Origin: Undibacterium cyanobacteriorum
GTDB lineage: Bacteria > Pseudomonadota > Gammaproteobacteria > Burkholderiales > Burkholderiaceae_D
Length of the DNA: 64,000 bases
NCBI RefSeq assembly: GCF_031326225.1
Contig: NZ_CP133720.1
Coordinates: 868,001 to 932,000, forward strand
Direction: 5' to 3'
A program made the translations under genes and the position numbers. Positions 8,914 to 17,415 of the stretch are shown piece by piece; position 1 is the first letter of the stretch; each line of letters opens with the position of its first letter. Under the pieces are notes generated by a model. That model saw only the letters and a list, made by a program, of their open reading frames with translations. It was not told the DNA's origin and ran no database searches.

Positions 8914-9567
8914 TTATCCTTGCCAGCTGCGCTTTAGGCCAGTATCGGCATGGATCCATCCGCCTTGTTTGCTAGCACGGAAGTAAAAACCGACACCGCC
9001 TTGACGGAAACTTTGCACCAGTTCCCCTAAAACTTCTTCATGGAGATTGGCAATACGAAAGTCAGCAGCTTTGCCATCCATGTGCAAAGATTTTCGTGCG
9101 GCGGGAATGCCTTCTTCACGCAAGCGTTGATTCGACTCAGGAGTGCGATAGCCTGAAAGCAGTTCAAGCGGCTTGGTCATGCCCAATTGGTTAATGAATG
9201 CCTGCGTGGCCCATAAAGTTTCGATGAGCTTGGGATCAATGCGCGCTGTTTTGTCAGCATGGATATCCCGAAGGATTTCGCAGCATTGCTCATAGGCAGA
9301 GCCAAGGATCTCGCCGTCTTTCCAATACAAAAGCTTTAAACGTTCCCCGCTGGCGGGACGTGTCCAATCGATGGTGCGCGGTTTGAGCCAAAAATCCATA
9401 TCCAGCGCCTGTGCATCAAAGAGATCGGGCGGTGGCTTGAGTTTGCTTTGTTTGTCATCACTCGATTGCACAAAAGTCGGACTGGCGGCACTGTCGCGTT
9501 GACCAAGAAACAGACCTGAGGCAGTGAGGATAAGAGAACGTTTTAAAAAATCTCGGCGCGTAGACAT
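8914..9567 (-). CDS. Tat-exported DUF882 (YcbK-like) M15-type peptidase
   Basis: A 217-residue protein with a twin-arginine signal at the start (TRRDFLKRSLIL) and a DUF882/peptidase M15-like domain from about residue 95 to the end. The family motifs are visible: GYRTPESNQRLREEG, SLHMDGKAADFRI (zinc His and Asp) and GWIHADTG (second His). Members are thought to be periplasmic, acting on peptidoglycan like YcbK/MepK of E. coli, which trims 3-3 cross-links; the substrate here is inferred. An L,D-transpeptidase that would make 3-3 links is encoded at 59.8-60.9 kb. Convergent with the small gene upstream in coordinates. Confidence 0.85.
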   Translation of the reverse strand: MSTRRDFLKRSLILTASGLFLGQRDSAASPTFVQSSDDKQSKLKPPPDLFDAQALDMDFWLKPRTIDWTRPASGERLKLLYWKDGEILGSAYEQCCEILRDIHADKTARIDPKLIETLWATQAFINQLGMTKPLELLSGYRTPESNQRLREEGIPAARKSLHMDGKAADFRIANLHEEVLGELVQSFRQGGVGFYFRASKQGGWIHADTGLKRSWQG

Positions 9568-9711
9568 AGCATCATCCCTCGCAAAAACAAAGTGGACAAA
9601 TTGTAACTGCTTCGCGTGAAAAAGAGTACTGCGGAAAATGCAAAAGCCATCAAGCGCCTTGATGTCGGCTTCGATTTATAATGCAGCGATGAAAAGAACC
9701 GAGGTCATAGC

Positions 9712-10467
9712 ATGTTAAGCGCGGAACAAATTCAACAATTTCAAACGGATGGCTATCTGGTCTTGCCTGCCTTGGCGCAGAGAGATTTCTGTGAGGCGGT
9801 GATTGCATTTGCTCAATCGGAGCTTGATGCTGAACATGGTCCGATCGAGTTCGAAGCGGACACTCGTTATCCTGGTGCACCGATCTCGCTCGATGCAGAA
9901 GGCGGTCGCACTGCACGACGTCTATTGCAAGCTTACGCGCGTTCAGACACTCTATCCGCTTGGGCAAAACGCGACGAGCTGGCGCAAGCATTAACTCAGT
10001 TGTTGGGACAGAAGGCGTTTCTGTCGCAAGCCCATCACAACTGCATCATGACCAAACAAGCGCGTTATTCGAGTTTAACCGGCTGGCACCGTGATAGTCG
10101 CTATTGGCATTTTCAACGGCCCGAATTGATCAGCGTGTGGTTGGCTTTGCGGGATGAAAAAGTCGAGAATGGATGTCTCTTAGTACTGCCCGGTTCACAT
10201 CGGTGGCAGATTGAAAGCGAACAGCTCGATCCAGCGCAATTTCTCAGATCTGATCTCGAGCAGAATCAGCAACTCTTGCAACAAGCTCGCGCCTTACCTC
10301 TGCAACAAGGTGATGTGCTGCTGTTTTCGAGTAATTTATTTCATGCGGCGGGCTGCAATCAAACTACGCAAACCAAGTTCTCTTTGGTTTTTACCTATCG
10401 TGCAGAAGACAATCCACCCGTGCCTGACACACGTTCAGCAAGCCGACCAGAAATCGCATTGACTTAG
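9712..10467 (+). CDS. Phytanoyl-CoA dioxygenase (PhyH) family protein
   Basis: A 251-residue Fe(II)/2-oxoglutarate dioxygenase of the PhyH family. The facial triad is visible as H126-x-D128 (GWHRDSRYW) and H211 (NLFHAAGCN); the segment ENGCLLVLPGSH near residue 153 is the usual family core. The substrate cannot be told from sequence; relatives hydroxylate fatty acyl-CoA, ectoine or small secondary metabolites. GAGGT lies eight bases before the ATG. A TATAAT (9677-9682) could be its -10 box, and an inverted repeat CATCAAG-cgc-CTTGATG (9648-9664) overlaps where the -35 would be, so local repression is possible. Confidence 0.82.
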   Translation: MLSAEQIQQFQTDGYLVLPALAQRDFCEAVIAFAQSELDAEHGPIEFEADTRYPGAPISLDAEGGRTARRLLQAYARSDTLSAWAKRDELAQALTQLLGQKAFLSQAHHNCIMTKQARYSSLTGWHRDSRYWHFQRPELISVWLALRDEKVENGCLLVLPGSHRWQIESEQLDPAQFLRSDLEQNQQLLQQARALPLQQGDVLLFSSNLFHAAGCNQTTQTKFSLVFTYRAEDNPPVPDTRSASRPEIALT

Positions 10468-10500
10468 CGACTTTTTGGTCAAATCGTGCTGAGCTTGGGC

Positions 10501-13203
10501 CTATGATTTGTTCACGCGCGGTAACTTAAACCAGAAACAGGTACCCAGATTTTCTTCGGTACGGAAACCGATGTTGCCGTGCATGGCTTCGATCAGGGAC
10601 TTGCTGATTTTGAGTCCTAGTCCAGTGCCACCTTGTTGCCGCGTATCGCCATTGTTTGCCTGAGCGAAGGAATTGAAAATCTCTTTCTGGAAATCCGCGG
10701 GAATGCCGAATCCGTGATCTTCCACTTCTACCAAACAATGCTGTGCTTCTTCGAGAATGCGTACATCGACTTGTTGCGAATTGCCTGAAAATTTGGCAGC
10801 GTTCGACAGGAGATTTGCCATGACCTGCGCTAAACGCACACTGTCCGCAACCACTGTGGCTGAATCTGGATGTTCGGCTAGAACATACTGGACATTGTAT
10901 TTCAAGCCGTAGCCCCCATTGTCGCGAATCGATTGTTTGACGAGCGTGACGATATCGACATTGGCGAGGTTTAGGCTCATCTTTCCTGCCGCGAGCTTTT
11001 CAATGTCGAGTAAATCATTAATCAGAACAATCAAGCGTTGACTATTGCGTGAAGCGAGTGTGATTAGCTTCATAGCCGCCTCTGGCAAGGTGTTAGCAAC
11101 ACCGTGTTCGAGTAGGCTCAGCGATCCTTGGATCGAAGTGAGAGGGGTTCTGAGTTCGTGGCTGACGGTGGAAATGAATTCTGACTTGAGCTTGTCCAAA
11201 CGGCGGCGCTCGGTAATATCACGAGTGATACCAACATAGATGACCTCACCACGTTCAAAACTCTTAGTAATCGCCAATTCCATAGGAAAGACGCTGCCAT
11301 CTTTGCGGCGACCTTGGAGTTCACGACCGACGCCAATAATATGTGCTTCGCCTGACTTGTGATATTGATCGAGATAATTGTCATGTCGGCTCTGATCAGG
11401 TTCCGGCATCAACATACTGACATTCTTGCCTAGGACCTCATTGAGGGTATATCCGAAAATACGAATCGCAGCCAGATTGAAGGAGCGGATCACCCCTTTC
11501 ATATCGATGGTAATGACGCCATCCGCTAAGTTGTCGAGAATGGTTTGATTGTGGTGTGCGTGGTCTTGCAGTGCCTTGTCTTTGTTCAGAAGATCGCCGT
11601 AAGCGAGTTCGAGATGGCGCGATTTTTCGAGCACTTCTTGGGTGCGTTCTTCGACTTTTTGTTCGAGCACTTTTTGATCGTCGATAAAACGTGCGGTGGT
11701 TAGGGCGCGTACGACCAAGCTACCAATATGACTCGCATAGAGAATGTCTTCACGACTCCAATTGCGTTGACGATGGCACTGACCAAGACTCAAGACGCCG
11801 ACTTGGGTTTGGTCTTTGCGCATGGGCATATCCAAAATCGACTTTAACTCAATTTGGTTGGCCGAATCCAATAGGTCCTTGGCGGCAGGATGCAAGCGGA
11901 TATCGTGCACGACAAAGGGATTGCGCGTATTGGAAAGCTCTTGAAAATAAGTTGCGTAATGATCGAAGTTCATCACGCAGGATTGCGCAAAGGGAAGTGG
12001 TTCAGGGCCAAGAATGGTGTGACATACGAGATGATTGCTATTTTCGTCGCGCAACCATAGGCACAAATATTCTATCCTCAGAATCTCGAGGGCTTTGCGA
12101 GCAATGATACGGATGGCATCGTTGAAACTACAATTGTCTAAGGCAGGATTCGCTTCGAGTTCAAGCAAAAGTTCGGCCGGTGCCTTGCGGGAGATATCGT
12201 ATTCTCTTAAATCTTGGAAACCATCATTCGATGAAAGTTGATTCAGTTTTGTTGCCGTTTCTTGGTGCAAGCGGGCAAATTGTAGAGATGTTTGGTGATC
12301 TCCCTGGGTTTCGTACAATTGCGATAGAGCGTTGTAAAAATTGGCGATTTGCGGCAAGGACGCCATTTCTTTCGCTGATGATAAAGCGTCTTGGTAGATA
12401 CGAATGGCGCTACCGATATCGCCTTGAATCAAGGCGATTTTTGCGAGGGTGTCATTGACAGCGCCAAACAACCATTTGTAATTGCATTTTTTGGCCGCGA
12501 TCAAAGCACGTTCGGTGTGTGTCTTCGCCAATGCATAATTCTCTGCCTTGAATTCCAAAACACCGAGGTACCACATGGTCTCGGCAAAATATTCGTCGGC
12601 CCCCGCACGTTGTGCTTCTAGTTGCGCTTCCATCAATAACTGTTGCGTTTCTTCGCGTCGATCTTGGTGCAAGGAGCACAGCGCTAGATTGATAGAATAT
12701 TTGGCGCTTAAATAAGGGTGATCGATCTGTTCCAACAAAGAACCCGCATCGCGAATGAATCTTGTAGCGGCGGTGTAATCACCCATGGAATGATAAATTT
12801 GTCCCAGCCCGATACGGGATTCCACCATCGATTCAATATCGTGCGTGAACTTACACACATCAATTGCACGCAACCAAAAATTCGCTGCGTCGCGGTATTT
12901 GCCAACGCCGAAGTTGATGCGACCGAGCGCCACCATGATCTTGCCAGTGTGTTCGATGAGATCGCATGAGTCCGCTAAGAAGCTCGCATTATTGAGGTCA
13001 TCGATTAAGTCGTCAGTTTCACCGAGGCGTTCTTGTATGGTGTAGCGCTCGAGTAATGCATCGATTTGAAATGAAGTGTTCTTCGCGTCGAAGGCAGCCA
13101 GTTCTAATTCACGGAGAAAGCGAATGGCGATACGCGGGTGATAGCGACCGATGCGTCGCACGCGCGTCAGCGTGTTGGCTGTCAGTGTGGTTGAAGCACT
13201 CAT
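10501..13203 (-). CDS. Cytoplasmic hybrid-sensor histidine kinase: TPR-GAF-PAS-HisKA-HATPase
   Basis: A 900-residue histidine kinase without membrane segments. I start it at the ATG at 13203 (MSASTTL) because CAGGGAG lies just upstream; an in-frame start 16 codons earlier is possible. Helical TPR-like repeats occupy about residues 30-330, a GAF domain about 350-500, a coiled linker (QKVEERTQEVLEKSRHLE), a PAS domain about 555-680, the H-box VSHELRTPLTSIQ, then N-, G1- (DHGFGIP) and G2- (GGTGLGLKIS) boxes. No receiver domain is fused and no response regulator gene is adjacent, so it is an orphan kinase sensing intracellular cues or a partner protein bound by the TPRs. Confidence 0.9.
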   Translation of the reverse strand: MSASTTLTANTLTRVRRIGRYHPRIAIRFLRELELAAFDAKNTSFQIDALLERYTIQERLGETDDLIDDLNNASFLADSCDLIEHTGKIMVALGRINFGVGKYRDAANFWLRAIDVCKFTHDIESMVESRIGLGQIYHSMGDYTAATRFIRDAGSLLEQIDHPYLSAKYSINLALCSLHQDRREETQQLLMEAQLEAQRAGADEYFAETMWYLGVLEFKAENYALAKTHTERALIAAKKCNYKWLFGAVNDTLAKIALIQGDIGSAIRIYQDALSSAKEMASLPQIANFYNALSQLYETQGDHQTSLQFARLHQETATKLNQLSSNDGFQDLREYDISRKAPAELLLELEANPALDNCSFNDAIRIIARKALEILRIEYLCLWLRDENSNHLVCHTILGPEPLPFAQSCVMNFDHYATYFQELSNTRNPFVVHDIRLHPAAKDLLDSANQIELKSILDMPMRKDQTQVGVLSLGQCHRQRNWSREDILYASHIGSLVVRALTTARFIDDQKVLEQKVEERTQEVLEKSRHLELAYGDLLNKDKALQDHAHHNQTILDNLADGVITIDMKGVIRSFNLAAIRIFGYTLNEVLGKNVSMLMPEPDQSRHDNYLDQYHKSGEAHIIGVGRELQGRRKDGSVFPMELAITKSFERGEVIYVGITRDITERRRLDKLKSEFISTVSHELRTPLTSIQGSLSLLEHGVANTLPEAAMKLITLASRNSQRLIVLINDLLDIEKLAAGKMSLNLANVDIVTLVKQSIRDNGGYGLKYNVQYVLAEHPDSATVVADSVRLAQVMANLLSNAAKFSGNSQQVDVRILEEAQHCLVEVEDHGFGIPADFQKEIFNSFAQANNGDTRQQGGTGLGLKISKSLIEAMHGNIGFRTEENLGTCFWFKLPRVNKS

Positions 13204-13518
13204 GAAGTCTCCCTGACTGGGGGCTTGGATCAGATGCGCCCAAAGAGGCACTTTGCGATGAAGTCCCTCAAGATGAAGTTCACCTTAGCATAGTCAGGCT
13301 TAAAGTTCCAGTGGGGAAACATTGCTCTGTGCAATGTTTGTGAGTTCGGCAACTGTGTCGACTTTTGATGATGATTTATTGGAGGCGATAGCGTCGCAAG
13401 TCTTGTTGGATTGGATAAAAATCATTTAGTACGTGAATATCGAAATGATAAGATAGGGTTTTCTAACTCGCGTCTGGTCGATATCGATTGAGCACGCCAT
13501 TACAACGAGGTTGAGTAC
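13204..13518. other. Intergenic region between divergent kinase and small membrane protein genes
   Basis: No gene is supported in this 315-base stretch. It holds the divergent promoters of the kinase (minus) and the small membrane protein (plus). A perfect 9-base stem AAACATTGC (13317-13325) and GCAATGTTT (13331-13339) with a 5-base loop lies about 115 bases upstream of the kinase start and could be an operator or a leader hairpin. Confidence 0.5.
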
Positions 13519-13860
13519 GTGCTAGGTTTTTTCGTTTTGCTTTTGATTGCGACAATCTTTTACCTGATTCAGCCTATCTTCTTTTTGTCGCTGTTTGCGG
13601 TGGTGATGTTTGTTGGCCTCAACTTTGCTATCGTCGGTGAGCGTAATCGACGTGCATGGGCTTGGGTTTTTGTGCCGCTGTGCCTGTTGGTGAGCGCCAG
13701 CGTTATCGGCTTGAGTTTGATGGTGCCATCACAGTACGCGGTCACGCAGGGTCTATTCGGAATTACCATGTTAACCATCAGCCCAGCCTTGATTTGCTAC
13801 TGCTCCTATCGTTTCCGTTGTTACCGACGCTTGAGAGCCGAGGCTCTTCAATCAAGTTAG
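13519..13860 (+). CDS. Small integral membrane protein
   Basis: A 113-residue very hydrophobic protein starting at GTG 13519 (ACGAGG upstream). Four membrane segments are seen: about residues 2-17, 20-38, 46-66 and 76-93, with a positively charged loop GERNRRAW between the second and third and a basic tail. No family is recognised. It is divergent from the kinase gene; a functional link is not shown. Confidence in it being coding rests on the membrane pattern and the ribosome binding site. Confidence 0.6.
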   Translation: MLGFFVLLLIATIFYLIQPIFFLSLFAVVMFVGLNFAIVGERNRRAWAWVFVPLCLLVSASVIGLSLMVPSQYAVTQGLFGITMLTISPALICYCSYRFRCYRRLRAEALQSS

Positions 13861-14002
13861 TCAAATGGAATAGGAAGAACTCGATTCAGTCTTCGCGACC
13901 GTAGAGTGATATGTTCGTGCCATCCGCAGCGCTGACCACAAGATTCTGACGTGAAGCATCCCTACACGCTACCTTGGAATCGCGCAGGGATGCCAAAGGG
14001 CC

Positions 14003-15250
14003 TTAACACTGTTCGAGTGCGATGAGCTCTTGTATGGTCTGGCGGCGGCGAATTAAGCGAAGCTCGCCAGCATCGAGTAACACTTCAGGAGCTAAGGGAC
14101 GTGAATTGTAGTTCGATGACATGCTCGCACCATACGCTCCGGCATCATGAAATACAAACAGATCGCCGATCTCACATGGCGGCAAATCTTGATGAGTGAC
14201 GACACCACCTTCTTCTTGTGTAAAGACATCGCCCGACTCACACAAAGGACCCGCGACCACGGTTGCTTGTGGGCTGCCGGTGCGCATCTGGCCATCGGGA
14301 GTATGGGCGGTGATACGATGGAAACTACCATACATGGAAGGGCGTACCAGATCATTAAAACCGGCGTCGACGAAAGTAAAGAAGTTGGTACCGACTTGTT
14401 TTTGCGCTCGCAGTTCGGAGATCAAAATGCCAGACTCCGCAACCAAGAAGCGGCCAGGTTCGATTTCCATGCAGATTGGATGACCGAGATGCGCTTCAAT
14501 CTTTGCGCGAGCGGTTTGCCAAATACTAAAGTAATGCGCAGCATCGACTCTGCCTTCATTGCTTTGGTAAGGAATCGATAACCCACCACCAATGGAAATT
14601 GCTTCGAGATCGAGCGGGCAACGAATTACTTGATCGAGCATGGCGTCGCATACGCTTTGCAAATGATCGTAATCGACGCCCGATCCGATATGCATATGCA
14701 GGCCGATTAATTTGAGTTTGTAACGTTGAATGATGGCATACGCTTGGGCGAGCTCCTCGTGCCAAATCCCATGCTTGCTCTGTTCACCACCCGTATTGGT
14801 TTTACGACTATGCCCATGCCCAAAGCCCGGGTTGATGCGAATCCAAACTGGGTGACCAGGATTGGCTTGACCCAATTGCTCGAGCATCTGTGGTGAACCG
14901 CAATTCACGGGAATGCCGAGTTCGACGACGCGTTTCAGCGCGCTTCGATCCAGCAGATCCGCCGTGAACACGATAGGCGCATGTTGATTCTCAACCTGTG
15001 GCTCATAACCGGCAGCGATAGCACGTTCAACTTCGCCCAAGGAGACTGAATCGACCAATACGCCTTGCTCACGCATCAGCTTCAAAATATGGATATTGCT
15101 ACAGGATTTTTGCGCAAAGCGAATGACATCGAATTGCTTCAATTGTGCGATCTGCGCCCGAATGTAGTTCGCATCGTAGGCCCAACATGGCGTGCCATAT
15201 TGTTCAACTATGTGAGAAAGCTGTTGCGCGCTGAAAGAAGGTTTCATCAT
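14003..15250 (-). CDS. lysA: Diaminopimelate decarboxylase-type PLP enzyme
   Basis: A 415-residue fold-III PLP decarboxylase. The Schiff-base lysine is K48 in FAQKSCSN, the glycine-rich phosphate loop is GGGLSIPY, and EPGRFLVAESG and CESGDVF (catalytic Cys from the partner subunit) match LysA, which turns meso-diaminopimelate into lysine and CO2. It stands alone and is transcribed away from an Lrp/AsnC regulator, as lysA often is next to its regulator. Related decarboxylases for ornithine or carboxynorspermidine share parts of these motifs, so substrate assignment is likely but not absolute. Confidence 0.82.
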   Translation of the reverse strand: MMKPSFSAQQLSHIVEQYGTPCWAYDANYIRAQIAQLKQFDVIRFAQKSCSNIHILKLMREQGVLVDSVSLGEVERAIAAGYEPQVENQHAPIVFTADLLDRSALKRVVELGIPVNCGSPQMLEQLGQANPGHPVWIRINPGFGHGHSRKTNTGGEQSKHGIWHEELAQAYAIIQRYKLKLIGLHMHIGSGVDYDHLQSVCDAMLDQVIRCPLDLEAISIGGGLSIPYQSNEGRVDAAHYFSIWQTARAKIEAHLGHPICMEIEPGRFLVAESGILISELRAQKQVGTNFFTFVDAGFNDLVRPSMYGSFHRITAHTPDGQMRTGSPQATVVAGPLCESGDVFTQEEGGVVTHQDLPPCEIGDLFVFHDAGAYGASMSSNYNSRPLAPEVLLDAGELRLIRRRQTIQELIALEQC

Positions 15251-15444
15251 GGGTTCGTTTTTGTCTGTAATGATCGATGCCGTTTTTGCGCTGTAAACTA
15301 AGGATATTTCCGACGCAAATTAGGGCGCAATCCTGTGGCTTGGAAGATCACACTGTAGCGCGTACAATGCCGCAAGAACATGGGGAATTAATGGGAAATC
15401 CTGCATTCCTCTTTGAATTCTCTGGAAAACGCGAGCTTTTGCTT

Positions 15445-15894
15445 ATGAATCAAAAAATCGATCAATTTGACCAAAAAATTTTGCAGTTATTGCAAGATGA
15501 TGCACGTATGTCGCATGCCGAAATTGGTCGGCAAGTTCATTTGAGTCAACCGGCGGTTTCCGAACGGATTAAGCGTCTCGAAAGCAGCAATATCATTCGC
15601 GGTTATCGTGCGGATATTAATCCGAAGGCGCTTGGATATGACATTACCGCCATGATCCGTGTGTCAACGCAACAAGGCCGGCCATACTCGCAGTATGTGA
15701 GCGATTGCCCAGAAATTGTCGACTGCTATACCGTCACCGGTGAAGACGGTGCGGTCATGCGCGTATTGGCGCGTGATGTAGAGCACTTGCAGCGGATCAT
15801 CAATGAGCTCAACGCTTTTGGTTCCACATCGACGGCAATCGTATTAACGACCCATGTCGCGGGAAAAGCCATCGCGATTCCTAATCCAGATTGA
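15445..15894 (+). CDS. Lrp/AsnC family transcriptional regulator
   Basis: A 149-residue feast/famine regulator. The winged helix-turn-helix occupies residues 5-60 (MSHAEIGRQVHLSQPAVSERIKRLE) and the RAM/ligand-binding domain about 65-145 (GEDGAVMRVLARDVEHLQRIINEL). The ATG at 15445 gives the family's usual length; a longer frame beginning at 15277 would add an atypical extension. Divergent from lysA across about 190 bases, so lysA is its most likely target, with an amino acid as effector (inference). Confidence 0.88.
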   Translation: MNQKIDQFDQKILQLLQDDARMSHAEIGRQVHLSQPAVSERIKRLESSNIIRGYRADINPKALGYDITAMIRVSTQQGRPYSQYVSDCPEIVDCYTVTGEDGAVMRVLARDVEHLQRIINELNAFGSTSTAIVLTTHVAGKAIAIPNPD

Positions 15895-15949
15895 TCAGCA
15901 CATGGCTTGCTTAGTGCAGATGATTTTGAAAGTACAGTAGAGCCCTTGT

Positions 15950-17407
15950 ATGGTCTTTAGTAGCGTTAGCTTCCTCTTCTATTTCCTCCCTATTTTCTTG
16001 GTGCTTTATGTGCTAAATGGTGCGCTGCCATGGCGCAATGCCGTGCTGTTGGTGGCAAGTTTGATTTTCTATAGCTGGGGTGAACCACAAAATCTTCCCC
16101 TGTTGCTAGTGTATGTGATTGCCAACTATGGATTTGGATTATGGTTGGGGCATGTGCAAACAAAATCGTTTGCCGATGGCGCGGTTGATGGCCAGAAGAA
16201 GTGGGCGCAAGCATTGCCTTTTGCTTTAGCAATTGGCTTTAATCTGGCGGGTTTGTTGTACTACAAATATGCACATTTTGCGCTCTCCAATTGGCAGAAT
16301 TTTCGTTCATGGTTGAGCGGAGCAGCGCTTGAAAATGTGCCTGAAATCGCCTTGCCTTTAGGGATTTCCTTTTTCAGTTTTCATGCGATTTCCTACTTGG
16401 TTGACGTTTATCGTCAAAAGACCAAAGCAGAGCGAAGTTTCTCTGCGCTGTTCACCTACATCATCATGTTCCCGCAATTGGTCGCTGGTCCGATTGTTCG
16501 GTTCTCAACCGTAGCACGACAATTACACCATCGTCGTTGGAGTTGGTGGCGCGCCGAAATCGGGGTGCGTTTTTTCTGTTTAGGGCTTGCGCAAAAAGTC
16601 CTGATTGCCAATACCGTCGCCAGCGTTGCCGATCAATTATTCGCCTTGCCGAGTGCCGAATTGTCGACTCCTTTGGCGTGGTTAGCAGCAGTCTCTTATA
16701 CCGTGCAAATCTATTTTGATTTTGCGGGGTATTCATTAATGGCGATTGGTTTGGGCTTGATGTGCGGTTTTAGTTTTCCGCGTAATTTTCATTTTCCTTA
16801 CATTGCGCAATCGATCACGGAATTTTGGCGGCGCTGGCATATGAGTCTTTCTCGATGGTTCCGTGATTATGTGTACATCCCACTTGGAGGAAATCGTCAC
16901 GGTCAAGCTCGCACCCTATTCAATTTGTTTTTAGTCTTTGTCTTGTGCGGTCTTTGGCATGGTGCGAATTGGACCTTTGTCGTTTGGGGCATCGCGCATG
17001 GCGTATTCCTCGTGATAGAAAGGCTGGGACTCAGTTCGATTTTGGCGAAGCTGCCACGTCTTATTCGGCATGCCTACACCTTGTTAATGGTCATCTTGGC
17101 GTGGGTTTTGTTTCGTTCTAATGACTTGAGCCAAGCAGCGCATTTCTTTACTGTGATGGCTGGCGTTTCGAACGAGACTTCGGCTTTACCTGTCATGGCG
17201 TATTGTTCCACTACTTTTATTTTGACGATGTTATTGGCGGTGGTGTTCGCGACGGGATGGTCGAAAAAAATTGCGGATCGTCTGAACCAATCTTGGCCCA
17301 CTGCAATGACCCTCATCGACCGCGGGTTTCTGTTGGCTTTATTGGTGTTATGTGCGTTTAGTTTGGCGAGCGGGGCCTACAACCCCTTCATTTATTTCCG
17401 CTTTTGA
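15950..17407 (+). CDS. MBOAT family O-acyltransferase (AlgI-like)
   Basis: A 485-residue membrane-bound O-acyltransferase with about ten membrane segments. The MBOAT core is clear: SITEFWRRWHMSLSRWFRDYVYIPLGGNR (split here: SITEFWRRWHMSLSRW, then DYVYIPLGG) and the catalytic His in LCGLWHGANWTF. AlgI-type proteins move acetyl groups across the inner membrane for O-acetylation of exported polysaccharide. The next gene overlaps its stop region and encodes the periplasmic partner. A weak sigma-54-like GG-N10-GC element lies at 15904-15917. No polysaccharide synthase is nearby, so the acceptor is unknown. Confidence 0.88.
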   Translation: MVFSSVSFLFYFLPIFLVLYVLNGALPWRNAVLLVASLIFYSWGEPQNLPLLLVYVIANYGFGLWLGHVQTKSFADGAVDGQKKWAQALPFALAIGFNLAGLLYYKYAHFALSNWQNFRSWLSGAALENVPEIALPLGISFFSFHAISYLVDVYRQKTKAERSFSALFTYIIMFPQLVAGPIVRFSTVARQLHHRRWSWWRAEIGVRFFCLGLAQKVLIANTVASVADQLFALPSAELSTPLAWLAAVSYTVQIYFDFAGYSLMAIGLGLMCGFSFPRNFHFPYIAQSITEFWRRWHMSLSRWFRDYVYIPLGGNRHGQARTLFNLFLVFVLCGLWHGANWTFVVWGIAHGVFLVIERLGLSSILAKLPRLIRHAYTLLMVILAWVLFRSNDLSQAAHFFTVMAGVSNETSALPVMAYCSTTFILTMLLAVVFATGWSKKIADRLNQSWPTAMTLIDRGFLLALLVLCAFSLASGAYNPFIYFRF

Positions 17408-17415
17408 GGACGTTC

